Assembly (NCBI RefSeq): GCF_013373865.1 | Contig: NC_050472.1 | Location: 22,291,136-22,355,135 of the forward strand | From: Monomorium pharaonis | Lineage: Eukaryota > Arthropoda > Insecta > Hymenoptera > Formicidae | DNA length: 64,000 bases | Reading direction: 5' to 3' | Part shown: positions 38,375 through 51,990 of the stretch, one piece after another | Layout of the letters: each line of letters opens with the position of its first letter | Numbering within the stretch: the first letter of the stretch is position 1 | Made by a program: the position numbers and the translations under genes | Notes under the pieces: generated by a model | What the model was told of the DNA's origin: nothing | Database searches by the model: none | Seen by the model: the letters and a program-made list of their open reading frames with translations, nothing else

Positions 38375-38409
<35 letters not shown>
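38375..38409. repeat. (GA)n microsatellite
   Basis: GAGAGAGA run of about 34 bp preceded by an A-rich stretch. Confidence 0.93.
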
Positions 38410-38412
<3 letters not shown>

Positions 38413-40021
38413 GACAACATTGTGGTTACACTAGATCTCAAACGATGGATCTCTCTCGTTCCGATGATAATTTTAGATTCTCTAGAACGTATTCGCCAAG
38501 AGTATTCTTCAACGTTAAACGTATGTTTGAGAAAGCGACGCTACTGTATAACTTGCACTTACGCGCGTGTTTGATGTACTCTCTCAGTATTTCCGTTAAA
38601 GACAAAATTAACAGGTTTGTCACATTCGCAAGCGAGAAAGGATACAGCTGTCGGCTACGCAACGACGACGCCAAGAGTGTCTCCCTGTTACGCGGCTAAC
38701 TGGCTTCCGCTGTCGAGGAAGCTTGTGTAATTCGAGATTCAAAAATTCCACTCCGCTAGCTATTTCCGCGCGGTTGTTTGGAAGCGGGTCGTAAAACGCG
38801 GCAGGGTACGGTAAATACGTCGGAGTGTCCGACGATCGTACGACCGCCTTAACAAACACCGTATTAACCGGCTCATTGCATTTGTAGCTCGGCTCAACGA
38901 CGAACCGGAGCTGCACTTAAAGGCTTTTCGCGGAAGGATATGACGCCGGCGTGGAGCTAAGGCCGACAGCTCGTTTAAGACAATCAGATTTCACGATGCA
39001 CTTGAGATCGTCATTCAAACAATATGCGAAGGAGAGAGGTGGAGCGTTACGTGCAAGATTAGACGTCTTTCACAGAGGTAAAGACTGACGCTCTGTTCTC
39101 TAATAACGAATTCGATTGGATGCACTAACGCAATGGTGCAAATTAAAGCCGTCACAAGTCGCAAAGATATGCTCAATATAAATATGTAAATAGGTTAAAT
39201 TGCGAAAACCTCGATATACTTTAGTGCGTTTTGTTTGCTAAAATATATATTTTATCATTCGAGAGATAGTTACTTTTACACTTAAATTAGATCAGCGGCA
39301 TGTACATCCGTGCACACGAGTATAGCAATTGAATTCGCTATAAAATTGCATACGCTAGGCATGTTCGTTTAACTTTATACCGCATAAAATAACAAACTCA
39401 AAAAGCAAAAGAGTTCGACAGTTATGACGTGTGAAGCAATTATATGCATCTCCTTTATGCACCTGTGTATATGTAATTATGTCTATAAAAAAAATAGGAG
39501 GAATGATATATAGAAATGCTTGGGTTTGTTAGACGGTGTGCAGGTTACGATTTTGCCAGAACGTGTACAGTTCTTGAATTAAAGCGAGAGTGTCGCGTTG
39601 TGTAATTTATAACCCAGCGTAAATTCGAATTTACAACCGAGCATCGAAGAAGTAATTTCGCGAGTAATACACTCAACGAAATTACCGTTAGACTATGATG
39701 TTTAATTAATTCAGGAAATGAGATTACGCTTAAGCTTATGCGTGTAGAAAATATGTCGAAAACATAACGCATCTTTCGATTCTGATAAGAAAAAACATCT
39801 CATGCATATATTATCAATAATAATAGTAGTAATAAAAATAATGTATTCGCGATATATCTAATGCAATGATCCACGTCCTCAAATACGTGTTGCGGATTGA
39901 ATATTAGTTAATAAACATATCAAACATGAAATGCAGTCAATTAGCAAGTCAATAAGTGATTAATAATTATGAATATGCGAATTTCAATGTACTATTTATT
40001 CGTAATTTTACATGTATTTTA

Positions 40022-40045
40022 CACATATGTAATTTTACATATGTG
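40022..40045. repeat. 24-bp palindrome
   Basis: CACATATGTAA, TT, TTACATATGTG: perfect 11-base arms with a two-base spacer, in AT-rich DNA. Confidence 0.92.
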
Positions 40046-43000
40046 ATTGACAAGAGTCTCCGAATGAATGAAATATATCTGCAAGCCTCAACATATCACG
40101 ATGATCAAATTCAGTAGATACGTTTTTCATCGCGGTACGTTTACAGCTTTCGCGGAAGATGCTATGTAACAAAGTTCGTTCTGTATTTCGACCTTCGCAA
40201 ACCCACGCCGGTTTCGTAATTTACGATATCTGCAGATCCTCACGTTAAAGTTCAGTTACATTTGCGGCTGCTAAGCGGCTGCGTTCCTAATGCACAGCCT
40301 TACGGCAGGCCAGTAACTTTCTCACTTCGTGGATTAGCTCTTTAGGCAGTTGCCGGAGGCGTGGATAATCGCGCGCGACCCGTGCGGGTGTAAAAACCAC
40401 CAGACATTACCGTATATCGTTTTATATGTATCTCCGGCTCAAGAGGAGGCAATTTATGTTTACAAATGATAAAGCCCATTTGCGTAAATAGCACTGGAAT
40501 GCTAAGATTTAATGTAACGTGGCAGCCCATAAATTTCCCGCGTGCGATTTAAAACCGATCATTTTTGCAGACGCAATTGCATCGGTAATGAATTCGGCAT
40601 GAAACGCAAACTGCGATGCACCGTGATGCACCGCCGCTAAAATGTACGACTCGAAAAACAATAACGTTCGCAATCAACAATTCGGTGCGAAATGTGAACA
40701 TTAACGCGTTCACGCGCGCGGAGACACGGTTTTTGAGCAAGCATTTGCGTTGAAATTTCATAACCAAAAATTCATAGCAACATTATTTTAGTTTTTCGAT
40801 TCACAGTTTCAATTCCGTATGACTTGATCCACATTCGAGTAACAAACAAAGTAAATAGGAAAGTTACACACGAAAAGAATTTTTTTCTCTCATAAAATTT
40901 ACCCTGAACATTATGGTAGCCGTAGGCAAGACAATATTGTATTTCGAAAAACATTATGTCATTTCCTTCTGACTTATTAATACAATACCTGCTACACATA
41001 TTTTAACACAATAAAATATAAAACATTTTTAATTATTTTCATTAAATTGTCTAGTAAAATTTCAATGATTTTAAAATATTTTATTATTTTTATTTCTATT
41101 ATTTTTCATGGTTTCGAATAGAATAAATGAACACACACACACAAGTAGCTAAATAAAATATAATAAAATAACGAAAAATTCTCTCCGTATACCAAGATAC
41201 CATTTGCTACGTAAAAACGTTATATTATTCACGATACATAAAAAGTGTCGAACGTGACACCCTCGGGGATCCTAAGCGGAGGCCTTTTATTAGGTCGGTC
41301 TGTCGTATCGAACTGGCAAAAACTGTCATTCGACCTGACGAATAACGACGCTTGGAAACGGATGACCGAACGTTTTTGGCACGTTTGATTCGCGCGGGCA
41401 TCGCGACGAGGGTCATCGCCGTCATAGATCACATCAGAATAGGGACGTTCTACGTGGACACACGTTGGGGCCGCGCTCGGAAAAAAAGCCCGCCAGCAGA
41501 CGGGAACACGTTGGGAAGAGGGATACCAAGCTGGGGGTTCGGGCGCGCGAAAATTATGTGGCCGACTGATATATTTCCCATTCGCCTTGAATTAATGTAT
41601 CGCCAATATTACGGCGATGCATCAAAAGCCGCCTGACTCCCCCTCCACCGTTCCGCCTAAAAATTGCCGTTGTTGATGTATTGAAGCACCACGCGGAATG
41701 TACCGCCATGCACGGTGAATTGTGTCGTACGCCGATCGCACGATGGCGCACAACCGCGTTGTAACGTATATCTATTTCATTTTTTTTTTTTATGTTGACT
41801 CCCGACGATTGACATTCCGATGTTTATGTCGATATTACGAGAGTGCAAACGCGTAATCCTTGCGTCGATAAAATTTCAACCAATTCGGTTACGTCATTCG
41901 TCGTAAAAAAAAGAAAAAATCGCACGACTGTAATGAATCTCCAAAAAGCTCGAGTCAAATAATCAGATCGAGAAAAAACATCAATCGAAATTTGTCCGAG
42001 TCACGTTAACACGATGTACGTTCACGATTCCTATACGGTCTCTACGAGATTCCAGATTCTGATATATCTCACACAGACGAGAGAGGCTTACCGACTTGAT
42101 AAATGCGATAACAGGCTTCTTTAGGTACATCTTGAGTTATTTACGTCAGATTTATCTTTATCTGCTGCAGCCGTGCGTGTTGCTTTGCGGGGCATTGGAA
42201 ATTAATAATCTGACCTGTACGCGAGAGCACGTTTACTCGCCGCGAGGGATATATGACGATACGGTGCAACTGAGAGAGGGATAGAGGATTCACATGATAT
42301 ATTTTATATGAGCCAGCGCGATGGCTTCTGGATATATCCCATTAACGTCAAGAGATCGTATACCAGCTACTTGGGAATTCTTACTTCGACGGCGATAAAG
42401 AAGTCTAACGCGGCTGTTAAAACGAGAATTTGTTATTCGAGAGTCTCGCAAGGGGAAGAATTGCATTCGAAATACATTGATCACCAAATCGGTGAGTTTT
42501 AAATTCCGCGTTGCATCTCCTAGTACAAAGGCAATTTAAACGAATGGTCCTTCTCGGCTGTGAAAGAAGGGAGGATGGCGAGATAGTGTTTTCCGGGCAA
42601 CAACATCAAGACCAGTTGCCATGGTTCCTATGCAATTAAAGAAATGGTACTACGAAGGTAGATATATTCGTAAAGCCACCGTTTGCGTTACGTAAGAAGC
42701 TGTCCTCTGCTTTCTTTTTCTTTCTCCTTCGCCGTGTCTAATTCCCTTACGTCCTATTTTGCAGCGTTGCATATTTATGAGATTTACAAGTAGCTAACGA
42801 AAGGCGCTTTCGATACTCGTGTATCTTAAGCCGAAGACATGATTAGAAAACCTGTTTTCTTTCGCTGTTTAATCGCAATTTCAAACAAAATATTTTATTA
42901 TTAGCATTTTTGTTGATAATCACTTGCTTCGCTGATAAGCTTGTTAATCATACTTAAATGACAATATTTCACGGTGAAGAAGCCATTTCTTGTTTTTGAG

Positions 43001-43757
43001 CTTTCCTTTTATTTTCTTACGCAGAAGCAAGTTAACGAAAGTGATTATAAATTTGAACTTTCTCATATATTATAAGTATTATACTCTGCAACAATACAGA
43101 AAACATTTCTTTTCGACAGCTTACGGAAATAACCCTTTTTTCTTTCGCAAGCATAAGCCATTTTTCCTTTTCTAATATGTAGAATAACAATAAAAATATT
43201 TAATTTAGCTACACATACACTCAGCTCAACTGTCCCAGCGCACGTGCGTCGCGCTATTAAGAACACATGTGCCGGATGTTGAGCGAATTTTCATTAAAAC
43301 TTTATGACGTTTGCGTCGACGAAAAAAATCTTGTCATTCACTTTTAAGTGAACGTACCACTGTCGTCTGTAATCATATTTATTTTTGTACCATCACAAAT
43401 TTCCGCGTTTGCATGCGCCACCATTTTCGAGCCTAAACGTTATGCAATCCAAAATAAAAATCCTACGCGCTCGTAAAAATACCATGCTTCCGTAAATTAT
43501 TCCACGCAGCGCCGATAAGACCGGGAAACGAAAAGCCACCAGATCGGGATAATCCCGCGATATATACTCAATATTACCACATACTCGTATCGAATTATAG
43601 CCATGCATCAGTGACGGATCGAACACAGGACACGTTCGATATGCAGCGCTCACTATTTGCACAGTCATCGAGCGTGGTTGTGAGTAGAGTGAGAGGACGA
43701 ACGTAGTTTAAAGAGAGAAATCATGAACGATAATGAAAATGACAAACAGATGTAGAG

Positions 43758-43799
43758 AGGGAGAAAGAGAGAGAGAGAGGGGGGGGGGAAGAGAGAGAG
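43758..43799. repeat. GA/G-rich purine tract
   Basis: GAGGGAGAAAGAGAGAGAG followed by a run of about ten G and GAAGAGAGAG. All-purine on the plus strand. Confidence 0.9.
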
Positions 43800-44090
43800 A
43801 CATCGATAGGATAGAAAGCAGAGTGAAAAGCGATGGTCAGTAGAGCTTTGGGAATAATCAGTGTGAGGCCGACGCATCCGCTATTCCATGGGATTGACCC
43901 CTTCCTGACTAGCCGAAAATGCAAACAATGATGAAATCTCCGTGAGGACCGATCGATTATACTCCCGGGATTTTGCGTAACATTAATATCCGCGATGATG
44001 CTTGACGTTGCCTGATATTCGTTGATAATCGCCGTATTCAAACGGCCAGATTACTGCTGTTTCACGAGTAAAGTAATGCCGATTTTCTCA

Positions 44091-44171
44091 CGGTGCATCC
44101 AGAAACGATGCGTGCACCGGGATCGATTTGGCGGGAGGAGGCGAGCCTTGCACCCGGTGTTTTATGCACCG
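44091..44171. repeat. Three overlapping short inverted repeats
   Basis: CGGTGCA (44091-44097) pairs with TGCACCG (44113-44119). CACCGGG (44115-44121) pairs with CCCGGTG (44153-44159). CGGTG (44155-44159) pairs with CACCG (44167-44171). The arms overlap, so the hairpins would exclude one another in a transcript. Whether this is transcribed is unknown. Confidence 0.7.
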
Positions 44172-47100
44172 CGAATTACTTATATGCATCGCAGATTTCG
44201 CGCGGGCAAATTGTAAGCGGGAATTGCAAGGGCTCAAGGATAACAGAACGCGAATGGGCGAACATGCGTGCGATTATCTGAGCCCCTGTAATACGCTTAT
44301 AGCCCGATTAAAAGAATAAGTAATGAAACGATGAGTTTTACGGGAAAGCGTGCGCTCGTTGCAACAGCAAATGCGAATGTTGCGCTGATACATTTGTTAA
44401 CCATGGAAAGCCATTTGACAAACTATTAAGTTCCATGAAAATACGGAACGAAATGTACACGACAACGTTGCGACAAATTAGCATGCTTTGTGGATTTCTC
44501 TCGTAAAGCGTGTCACCGCACGATATAAATTGCGTATGTTATAATTATATGTCGAAAAACAGTTCAAATAAAATTAAACCTATTCATAAACGTCGGCTTC
44601 TTTCACACACGACGCGTGTATAAGCGTGTAAAATTATGTCCACGTTTATTGCGCGGTCTCAGCTATATAAAGCGATTTAATTATTGCATCATAACAATGT
44701 AAAATCGTAAACCTGTCGTTATTTCATTAAATGTTTATCGCACGATCAAATATTTCTTATGCACGCGCAATTATTTAATTTTCATCTGTGGGAATCGCCG
44801 TAGTTAATGCAACAAACATCAACTGCGTTATGTAATACTAATATTTACACATAAAATAAACACGTTTTTCACGCTGAAAGAGAAATGAAGATATCCAAAG
44901 CTTCATACAAATACGTTCATACAATTTGTATTGATATCATCGAAGCATACATTTTTCATTATACGGTTTAAGAAAAAAAACACGCGTTCTAAAAGGTTAA
45001 AAAACTATATAATTTTTTTCTGTCTTTAAAAATTAAATTCAAAATGTAAGACGAAATGTAATTAATTAAAAGCAACGGATTTATTTTCATTTATGCGAAA
45101 CAACGTAATATTCAATTTTCGTCGGTTTCAGAGTTGAAGCACGTGCCAATATCAATATTCACTGTGAATTATATAACACAGCGGGCTATTCGGCATGAAC
45201 CGGAGCGAGAGAGATCCTCTGGCGACGAGGAGACCGGGCGCGCACCAGCACCGAGGGCCTAATTCTTATTCACGCAGCGTAAACCGATCTCTTTAATCGG
45301 TACTCCGGTCAGAATTTAGGATTTCTCAAACTGCCTTTTCTGGTCCCAGCTAGTTTCCGTTGCCAGCGGCATCTTAACGATTTCAAACCGCCTCGCCCCC
45401 ATCCCATCGCGTCCCTTTGCCGCTCGCGACGATCGCCAGAATACGAGACATTTTTAATCCCTCTCTCCGAGCACCATCCCTATCGCTATTAAGAACTTGG
45501 TGATCAAGGAAAGGAATTAAGGCTCGAAAAATAACGGACTGTTTTCTCATTAGCAAATTTCGATAAAGGAAAAAGATAGGTATCTACGTGTTGGAGTGGG
45601 GAGGGAAGTGCAGGCTGGAAGCCAGTGCATACCAAGGCGCGGGATAAACTGCAAAATGGAACGAAGTTGCAGCGGAATTCGAGCGTTGGTAGTTTATTCC
45701 CGTACTTTAATTACCTAGTTATCCCGGCGATTTACATAATGTACCTCGCCCATCCAATGCGGCATCGACTCCGCAGGCGAGGATTTCCAATCGGTTCGAC
45801 TCCCTCGCGGATACCTAATCGTGCCAAAGGTAGCGCACAGGGGAAAGAGGGATCCATGAGAGGAACTCCAAGGCTATTAATTCCTTTAGGCTGCGGATCG
45901 TTATAACCCATTGTTCCCCACGGTACTCGCAGTGGGCCGCTAGTATGCCAATGATGTGTAGAGGCACGCGCACAGATTCACGATCTCGACGACAAAGATT
46001 TCCATTCTTTGGATTCTGTTTAATCGCAGATTTAAAAGACATACTAAATATGCGCAGATTGTAAATTTATTGTTTTACTATGCATATTTTTGTGATAACT
46101 TTATCCGTAACTAAAGATACCCCAAATCGTATGCATTTTTTCTAGCTATAATTTTTCACAAAATTAAAAAGATATAGAAGCAAAAAATCTTCCTAAAGTA
46201 TTTCTTAATTATTAATGTTAGTATTAATATTCATTAATTTTCTTAAACTTAATAATAATTAGCACATTACAAAAATTAAGGTAATTTTGTAACATGTTAT
46301 ACATACATGTATTAAAACTGGTATTCTAAATAATTTTAAGCTGCCTAAAAAATACAAATATTAATTTAGTAAATTTTAATTAATTAGAAATCACGAAGTA
46401 TGCAAGGTATTGTTTGTTTTCCAGATTACGAATATACTGAGAGATGCAAACGCGGCTGATACAATATTCGGATTATACTAATTTACATGGATATATCATT
46501 ATGAATAAATCATATATATATCACATTTGTACTATACATATAATATAAATGCAATATCACAGTAGAAAGCTAATTTGGTCTCATTTACCTAATATAGAGC
46601 TCATTCTCAGTCTATCCTGTACACCTCAGTATTATCAGTGAAAGCGAATATCCTATCACGTACCGCACATGTGATAGATATGTGACATTATATAGCTATC
46701 GAATAGATACATAGATCAAAATAGATATTGTGTACATCACGTCCTATTATGTATCACGTGAGTTGCACCAATAGCACGGAGCATATGCATCTTCTGTGCA
46801 CCGCTGACGACAAAAAGCAATCATCGATACTTTAATGTTTCACACAAATGATCTTGCATTTCTATCTCAAGAGACTTTTTATTTTACAAATGAGCACGAG
46901 ATATAAAATATTTTGTAAGTAGTCGTTAATTGGTTCTTGTATTACGTTTAGACAAAAAGAAACAAGTAATTTTTCTAATTTATTTTCTTTTAATATTCGT
47001 CTTTCAATATTTAACAACGAAAAATAAAAGACAAGTCTTCTACAGAATGACTTTTCATGTTAAGCGCGTCGGTCGTAACTGACTTTATACTATAAGCGAT

Positions 47101-47263
47101 TTTATACTAAAAGTGTATTAATAAAGTGTTATATGTGGTTTCTGCAGTTATTACCTTTAGAAAGAGAAAATAAGAGACAGAAAGTAAGTTCTGGAATAAG
47201 TTGTAAACGGGCTATAAACTTCGTATTTCTGAATTAATATAAGTCAATATGCCTTCAGTAAAA

Positions 47264-47266
<3 letters not shown>

Positions 47267-47331
<65 letters not shown>
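47267..47331. repeat. Long (CT)n microsatellite
   Basis: An almost pure CT run of about 64 bp with one TTT interruption near its end. It is the longest CT tract of the window. Confidence 0.96.
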
Positions 47332-48831
47332 GTACTTGTTCTTTATATTTTGTTGCAAAGTATACCTCATAATAATTCATCGTGAAGAAAAAATATCTTT
47401 CTTCTCATACATAAAATATAAGATAATTTAAAAGTTATCCAAAGATTCTGTATTTTCCTCGCGTTGTTTTCATAAAAGAATTCTTTCTAGCTGTTGTAAT
47501 TACTTTATAATTAAGCTCTTCTCTTGTATTATTTGTATAAAAGCTAAAAGGAGCGACGACACAAATTGCATAATATTCCGTATAACATCCTTTTTCTATT
47601 TTCGCAAACAGATTACGGCCGTGCGACACGGGCACTGAAACCCCGTGTAATGTATTAACAAACGCGGCACACCTTCAGTACAAAGTTGGGTCGTTTATAT
47701 TCTTTTTTGCTCGCGCGTAAAAACCGAGGCGAGATTACGGCTGTGCAGGAATGCTTTCAAACGATAAACTCGCATTATGCATAAGTCTCTTTTGGCGTGC
47801 AAGTGTGACTATTTCTATGAATTTCAAAACCGCACTCGTGCGTTGCTATCTCCGAGCGCACGCGTGTACGCACACGGGTGGTTTACGCTCGTAGAATCGA
47901 AGATAAGCGCACGCATCAGCCTTCCACGATTCCGAAAGACATGTGTACTCGCGGATCTTGCTTTCGTACCCGACTCGGTCGTGCAAGACTCCCACGGAGG
48001 CCGAACGAAACGTGACCAGATGATCATAACTTGAAAGTAACCGCGGCGAACAAACCGCTGAGGGGCGGGTTAACGAGGCCGCCCTGCGAGGGTTAATGGG
48101 TTAACAGGACAGCGCGAGCTTGTATCGCAGAGTCGCGTCGTTCCTAATTCACAGCGCGTGGGAGCCGGCTTAAGGGGGATACAAGACTCTCGAGTTCTGA
48201 TAAAGTGGCCTTTCTTCCCGACAACATCGCGATTAAACGAACGCAAATGTAAAACTACTCCTCGCGCATACGAATATTCATCTTGTTGCAAATGGATATA
48301 CACACGCGTGGGTGTGTCACGTGTATGGCTGCAATCCCAAACAAGACTTAGTGTATCCTAACTTTTAGCATCAAGATTCTCATTCGCGGCTATTTTAGTC
48401 ATTTGTAATTAGCTCTCCTCGATATACAGGAAAGAAGAAACTGTGAGTTTACAAACGAAAAAAAAAATTAAGAAATGCTTACGAGCGAATTTCTCTCAAT
48501 ACATTATAATTAATAAAGTAGTGCAAGAGCAAAAGCTTAAAAATATTATGCTTAGATTTAAAAGACTTTTTATCTTCTCAAATCCCCGAGTTGAGGATAA
48601 ACAATTCTTCATCATGCTGCGAGAGATGAAAGAATAAAATATTTCAGAATACCAAGCATTGTTGCCTGCGCCCTTAGAAGCAAGTTCCGACGAGTGCGTG
48701 CATTCGTTTATTTACGTACCTCATACTTGTTACCCGCGCACTCGTCTACGCTCGTACTTTACAAGAAGGTGTGAAGGATCTTGTCCTAGTACAAGGTAAA
48801 TGCGAAAGGTGGAAAATTGCGAGCGACAGAG

Positions 48832-48866
48832 AAAGAGAGGGGAGGGAGAGAGAGAGAGGGAGAGAG
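48832..48866. repeat. GA-rich tract
   Basis: AAGAGAGGGGAGGGAGAGAG continuing as GA to GAGGAAG. Confidence 0.88.
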
Positions 48867-49708
48867 GAAGTGAATGAGAAGAGGAAGACACAGAAGCGTG
48901 AAAGAAATGAGATAGGCAATCCAGATACGAAACGAAGCACGTCGTGGGTTGAGTCTACTCAAATCGAGTAGAATCTCGGGGAGTAAGGGAGGTGACACAA
49001 CTGACACCTCGTAATACCGAGGCTTGGACCGCTGCCAGTTTGCATAAGAATTGCACATCCTGTGCGTACCCGATGCGCCCGTATTGAGAGCTTGGTAACC
49101 TCCGTCTCTACTGCAGCTTGCTATCCATTCGATAGTCAATAGGACGTGGCACAACATGTCGCTACGTGCCGCGTTCCCGGGTTTGACGCTTCCAATCTGC
49201 GTTATATAAAGGACAAACTAATAGAATATCATAGCTATACATAAGGGACGCGACTAACCCGCGATGTTATCTCGGAAATGAACATCCCGCATTTGCCGGT
49301 GGAGATCGGAAAATGCAGTTGCGACGCGCGGATTGTTCTGTCTAGAAGATGGAAAATTTTTGAAAGCCCTGAGCTCCTTTTTAAAGAAAGCTCATTTCGA
49401 TAAAAAAAAAAAAAAACTTGAAATACGCCCGCCGACAACAAAGAGGCTATATAAAGTTCTTAAACTGTAAAGTATTTCTCTAAATTTTCTAGAATATAAA
49501 ATTTTACTAAAACGAGTGAAAATACCGTCACTCGAAATGAAATGACTTTTTATAAAAGTAAATGTTTAATCATTTAAAATGATTCTTTTATTTGTTTGTG
49601 TGTAGAGTTTTAAAATATGTTTTTATTAGAATAAATAAAATGCGCTGTTTCTAATTGTGATGTAAAGCATATCAAATTCATACTTTAATCAGATAAACAT
49701 TGTTATTT

Positions 49709-49731
49709 CAGAGTGAAAAAAATTCACTCTG
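49709..49731. repeat. 23-bp hairpin
   Basis: CAGAGTGAA, five A, TTCACTCTG: perfect nine-base arms. It could be a pair of abutting terminal inverted repeats from a lost element or a chance hairpin. Confidence 0.9.
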
Positions 49732-51759
49732 CATATAATAAATAAAAGATGAATCTAATCTGAGTAATTCGGTAATCGCTCAATTTTTTTAAAGTGGAAA
49801 TTTCAAGAAAATTAAAGAGTATAGAGTATGATTTTGCTAACTGTTCGATGCATACATTATTCACTGTATGTATTATAGAAACTGGCGAGTATTACAGAGG
49901 ATTTCCAAACATTGCTCTGTAATTGTTTATGAGCGATAATCAAGGTATTTTTCGCGCATTCTCGGCAAGAGGCGTAACTGTGCTACAAGCGCAAAGCGAT
50001 TCCCGTGGTCCATAATGTGACGACCGCCTATCTCTCGAGCGCGAAACTGTATTTATCCCTCGCGCGTACGGCCGCCGCGCGCGATACTTTAAGCGGTATC
50101 CAATGTACCGCCGATTACAGAATTTACGGTGCACGTTATTTATCGACTATTGAATTTCAAATTGTCGATTTTGCCCTCTAATTCATATCCATGCGTGCGC
50201 GGCTTATCGTGTATACGAGTCTCCATGCGAGATCGCAGACGCCCCGATTATCATAAGAGATCGCGCCCATATACGCTCCGCGCGTAAAACGCCGGGGCGA
50301 TCTTATCTTTCCGCCACTGTTACTCAGCGGTGTCATCCATTTGTTATCCGCGCCGATTGGTACTGCCACTCGTGATTTCACGCGCGCGCTGTACAATTTT
50401 CGCTCCTTCCGTAACTCCGAGAGCAGCCCTCGCAACAAAGTAGCGGGAATCCTGCTACATTTCTATGATAATCCCGGGGCTGCAAGCGCGTGCGCGCGCG
50501 TGCTCGCGTGATTCTTGTTTGAGACGAGAGCCTCTGAAGTTACCGGTTTCATTAATCTCCACACGCACGATCTGATACTAAATCGTATGCGCCGTTCAAT
50601 AACGCATTTATGGCGAGACGCTATATCACGCTCGCACCCTTTTTATAAGCCGCACGTTATGGTTTGCAACATAGTGTCCGGAATTGCTCATACAGAACCT
50701 AATCATAAGAAAGCGAGTTAATCGCATAATATATCTACGAGCATACAAAATATAATATATATCGGCGTCTACGCGGGCGCAGAGCTTATATCATACGATA
50801 TTACGTTAACATGTAACGAAGCGGAAAATCGTAACAACAGTTGTTAGAACGTACATGCGCGTATGCGTCATCTTATCTCGGCAAAATGTGTATGTGCAAG
50901 TGTGTATGTGCTCGACTTTGGGCGCCCCTAACTTCACCGAGTGGCGTAACATGTAAATTTCTCCGCTCTTGATCAGCGCGGCACTATCAGCCAAGTCATT
51001 ATTCGCGGGATCTGATTCACGGAGGTATGCCGTCGTTCGGCGCTTTGGTAGGAATGCGGAGCGATGATCGTCCAAACGATACGTATCGCAGCGTCGACGA
51101 GTAATCGCGTGTGTGTGCGATTGCAGTGCTCTCCATTTACTGTCCAGCGATTCGCGGATTTCAGGTCAAATTCTTGTCGTCCCGTATCACGAAGCGTTTC
51201 ACTCCAAAATTGCTATCTCTTCTTCCGGTACACAACTTCATCAATTACATTAGTTTTTACCCGGACGGAAAACTTGACTTCTTGCTCGTTGGAACCGAAA
51301 ACCTCCGGGCGATCTTCGTCCTCGTAATCGAGGGGGGGGAAAAAAAACTCGTAATTACATCGATTTGAAACCTTCCTCGATTCGAAGTTAAGTTCCATTA
51401 AGCTCCGCGATTTCCTACTGGTTGATGCGCTCATATATCTCGATGACGTAAGAGTCGATTTTGTCGAACGCACGTCCTGTTTGACCAACCATAAAAACTC
51501 AAACAGTCGTGCAAGAACGTGTTCATCAAAACTGACCAATTCCTCGGGGCACTTGCAACTTTATAATGTCCATTATAAAGTTATATAAGTTTGTGATAAG
51601 AAATCAAATTACCAATTTCTCATTACTTCAAAACCATTACTAAAACATTATATTAAATCTAACGATTCATTTCTTTTACATTTACAGTTCTTTTCTGTTA
51701 AATGAAGTTTAATTAAATATGTTCATTTTTCTATCATGCGCTAAAAAAAAAGAACAAAA

Positions 51760-51990
51760 ATCCATTCAAAAAGTAACAAACGGACATTACCGACCTCTTT
51801 AATCAGAAAAAAAAACAATAAGTAAAGGCTTAAATGACCGATCAAAAACATTCGAACAGAAAGTTTCAATTAGAAAATATCCGATTGGAATTTTCTAATC
51901 AAATACTTTTAATCGGTCATGTTGGCCTTTATCAAATTTTCCCGATTAAAGAGATCGATAATATATCCGTTTATTACTTTTTGAACGGAT
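51760..51990. mobile_element. Foldback or MITE-like palindromic element, 231 bp
   Basis: The left arm begins ATCCATTCAAAAAGTAACAA and the right arm, read on the minus strand, begins ATCCGTTCAAAAAGTAATAA. The arms stay alignable inward. CTCTTTAATCAG matches CTCTTTAATCGG, ATGACCGATCAAAA matches ATGACCGATTAAAA, and the centre has ATTAGAAAAT / ATTTTCTAAT near 51874-51904. Similarity is about 75-85% by eye over roughly 110 bp per arm. Weaker pairing may extend outward to about 51741 and 52007 (right side CACTGAGAAAAGTG on the minus strand). There is no transposase frame. This is the form of a non-autonomous foldback DNA element; its superfamily and target-site duplication could not be fixed. Confidence 0.75.

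Larger units (their letters stand above)
34990..41220. other. Alternating AT-rich and CpG-rich DNA right of the satellite
   Basis: CpG-rich patches at about 36,220-36,600 and 37,900-39,060; the rest is AT-rich. Only short frames, none with a recognised domain. The poly(A), GA repeat and palindrome are listed separately. Confidence 0.55.
41220..51740. other. Mixed non-coding DNA
   Basis: CpG-rich patches at about 41,220-41,760, 45,180-46,000, 47,640-48,330, 48,960-49,350 and 49,950-51,540, with AT-rich DNA between. A perfect B-box-like word at 45793 is not part of a tRNA. A TATATAAAGG word at 49203 has no supported start site. The alternating stretch TGCGCGCGCGTGC at about 50491 is another Z-DNA candidate. 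Confidence 0.5.

Noticed and set aside
38127..38699. 190-codon plus-strand frame
   Set aside because: It runs through a GA microsatellite, giving an Arg/Glu repeat, and shows no domain.
45740..45815. tRNA gene suggested by the perfect B-box word GGTTCGACTCC
   Set aside because: The flanking bases do not form a T stem, the putative anticodon arm has an eight-base loop, and no A box or acceptor stem is present.
49203..49212. TATA box TATATAAAGG with a possible start near 49230
   Set aside because: The downstream TCATAG is a poor initiator and no gene follows.
51213..51539. Minus-strand frame with an LDYE word resembling a cadherin repeat
   Set aside because: The calcium-binding motifs and regular repeat spacing of cadherins are absent, and the plus strand is open over the same bases.
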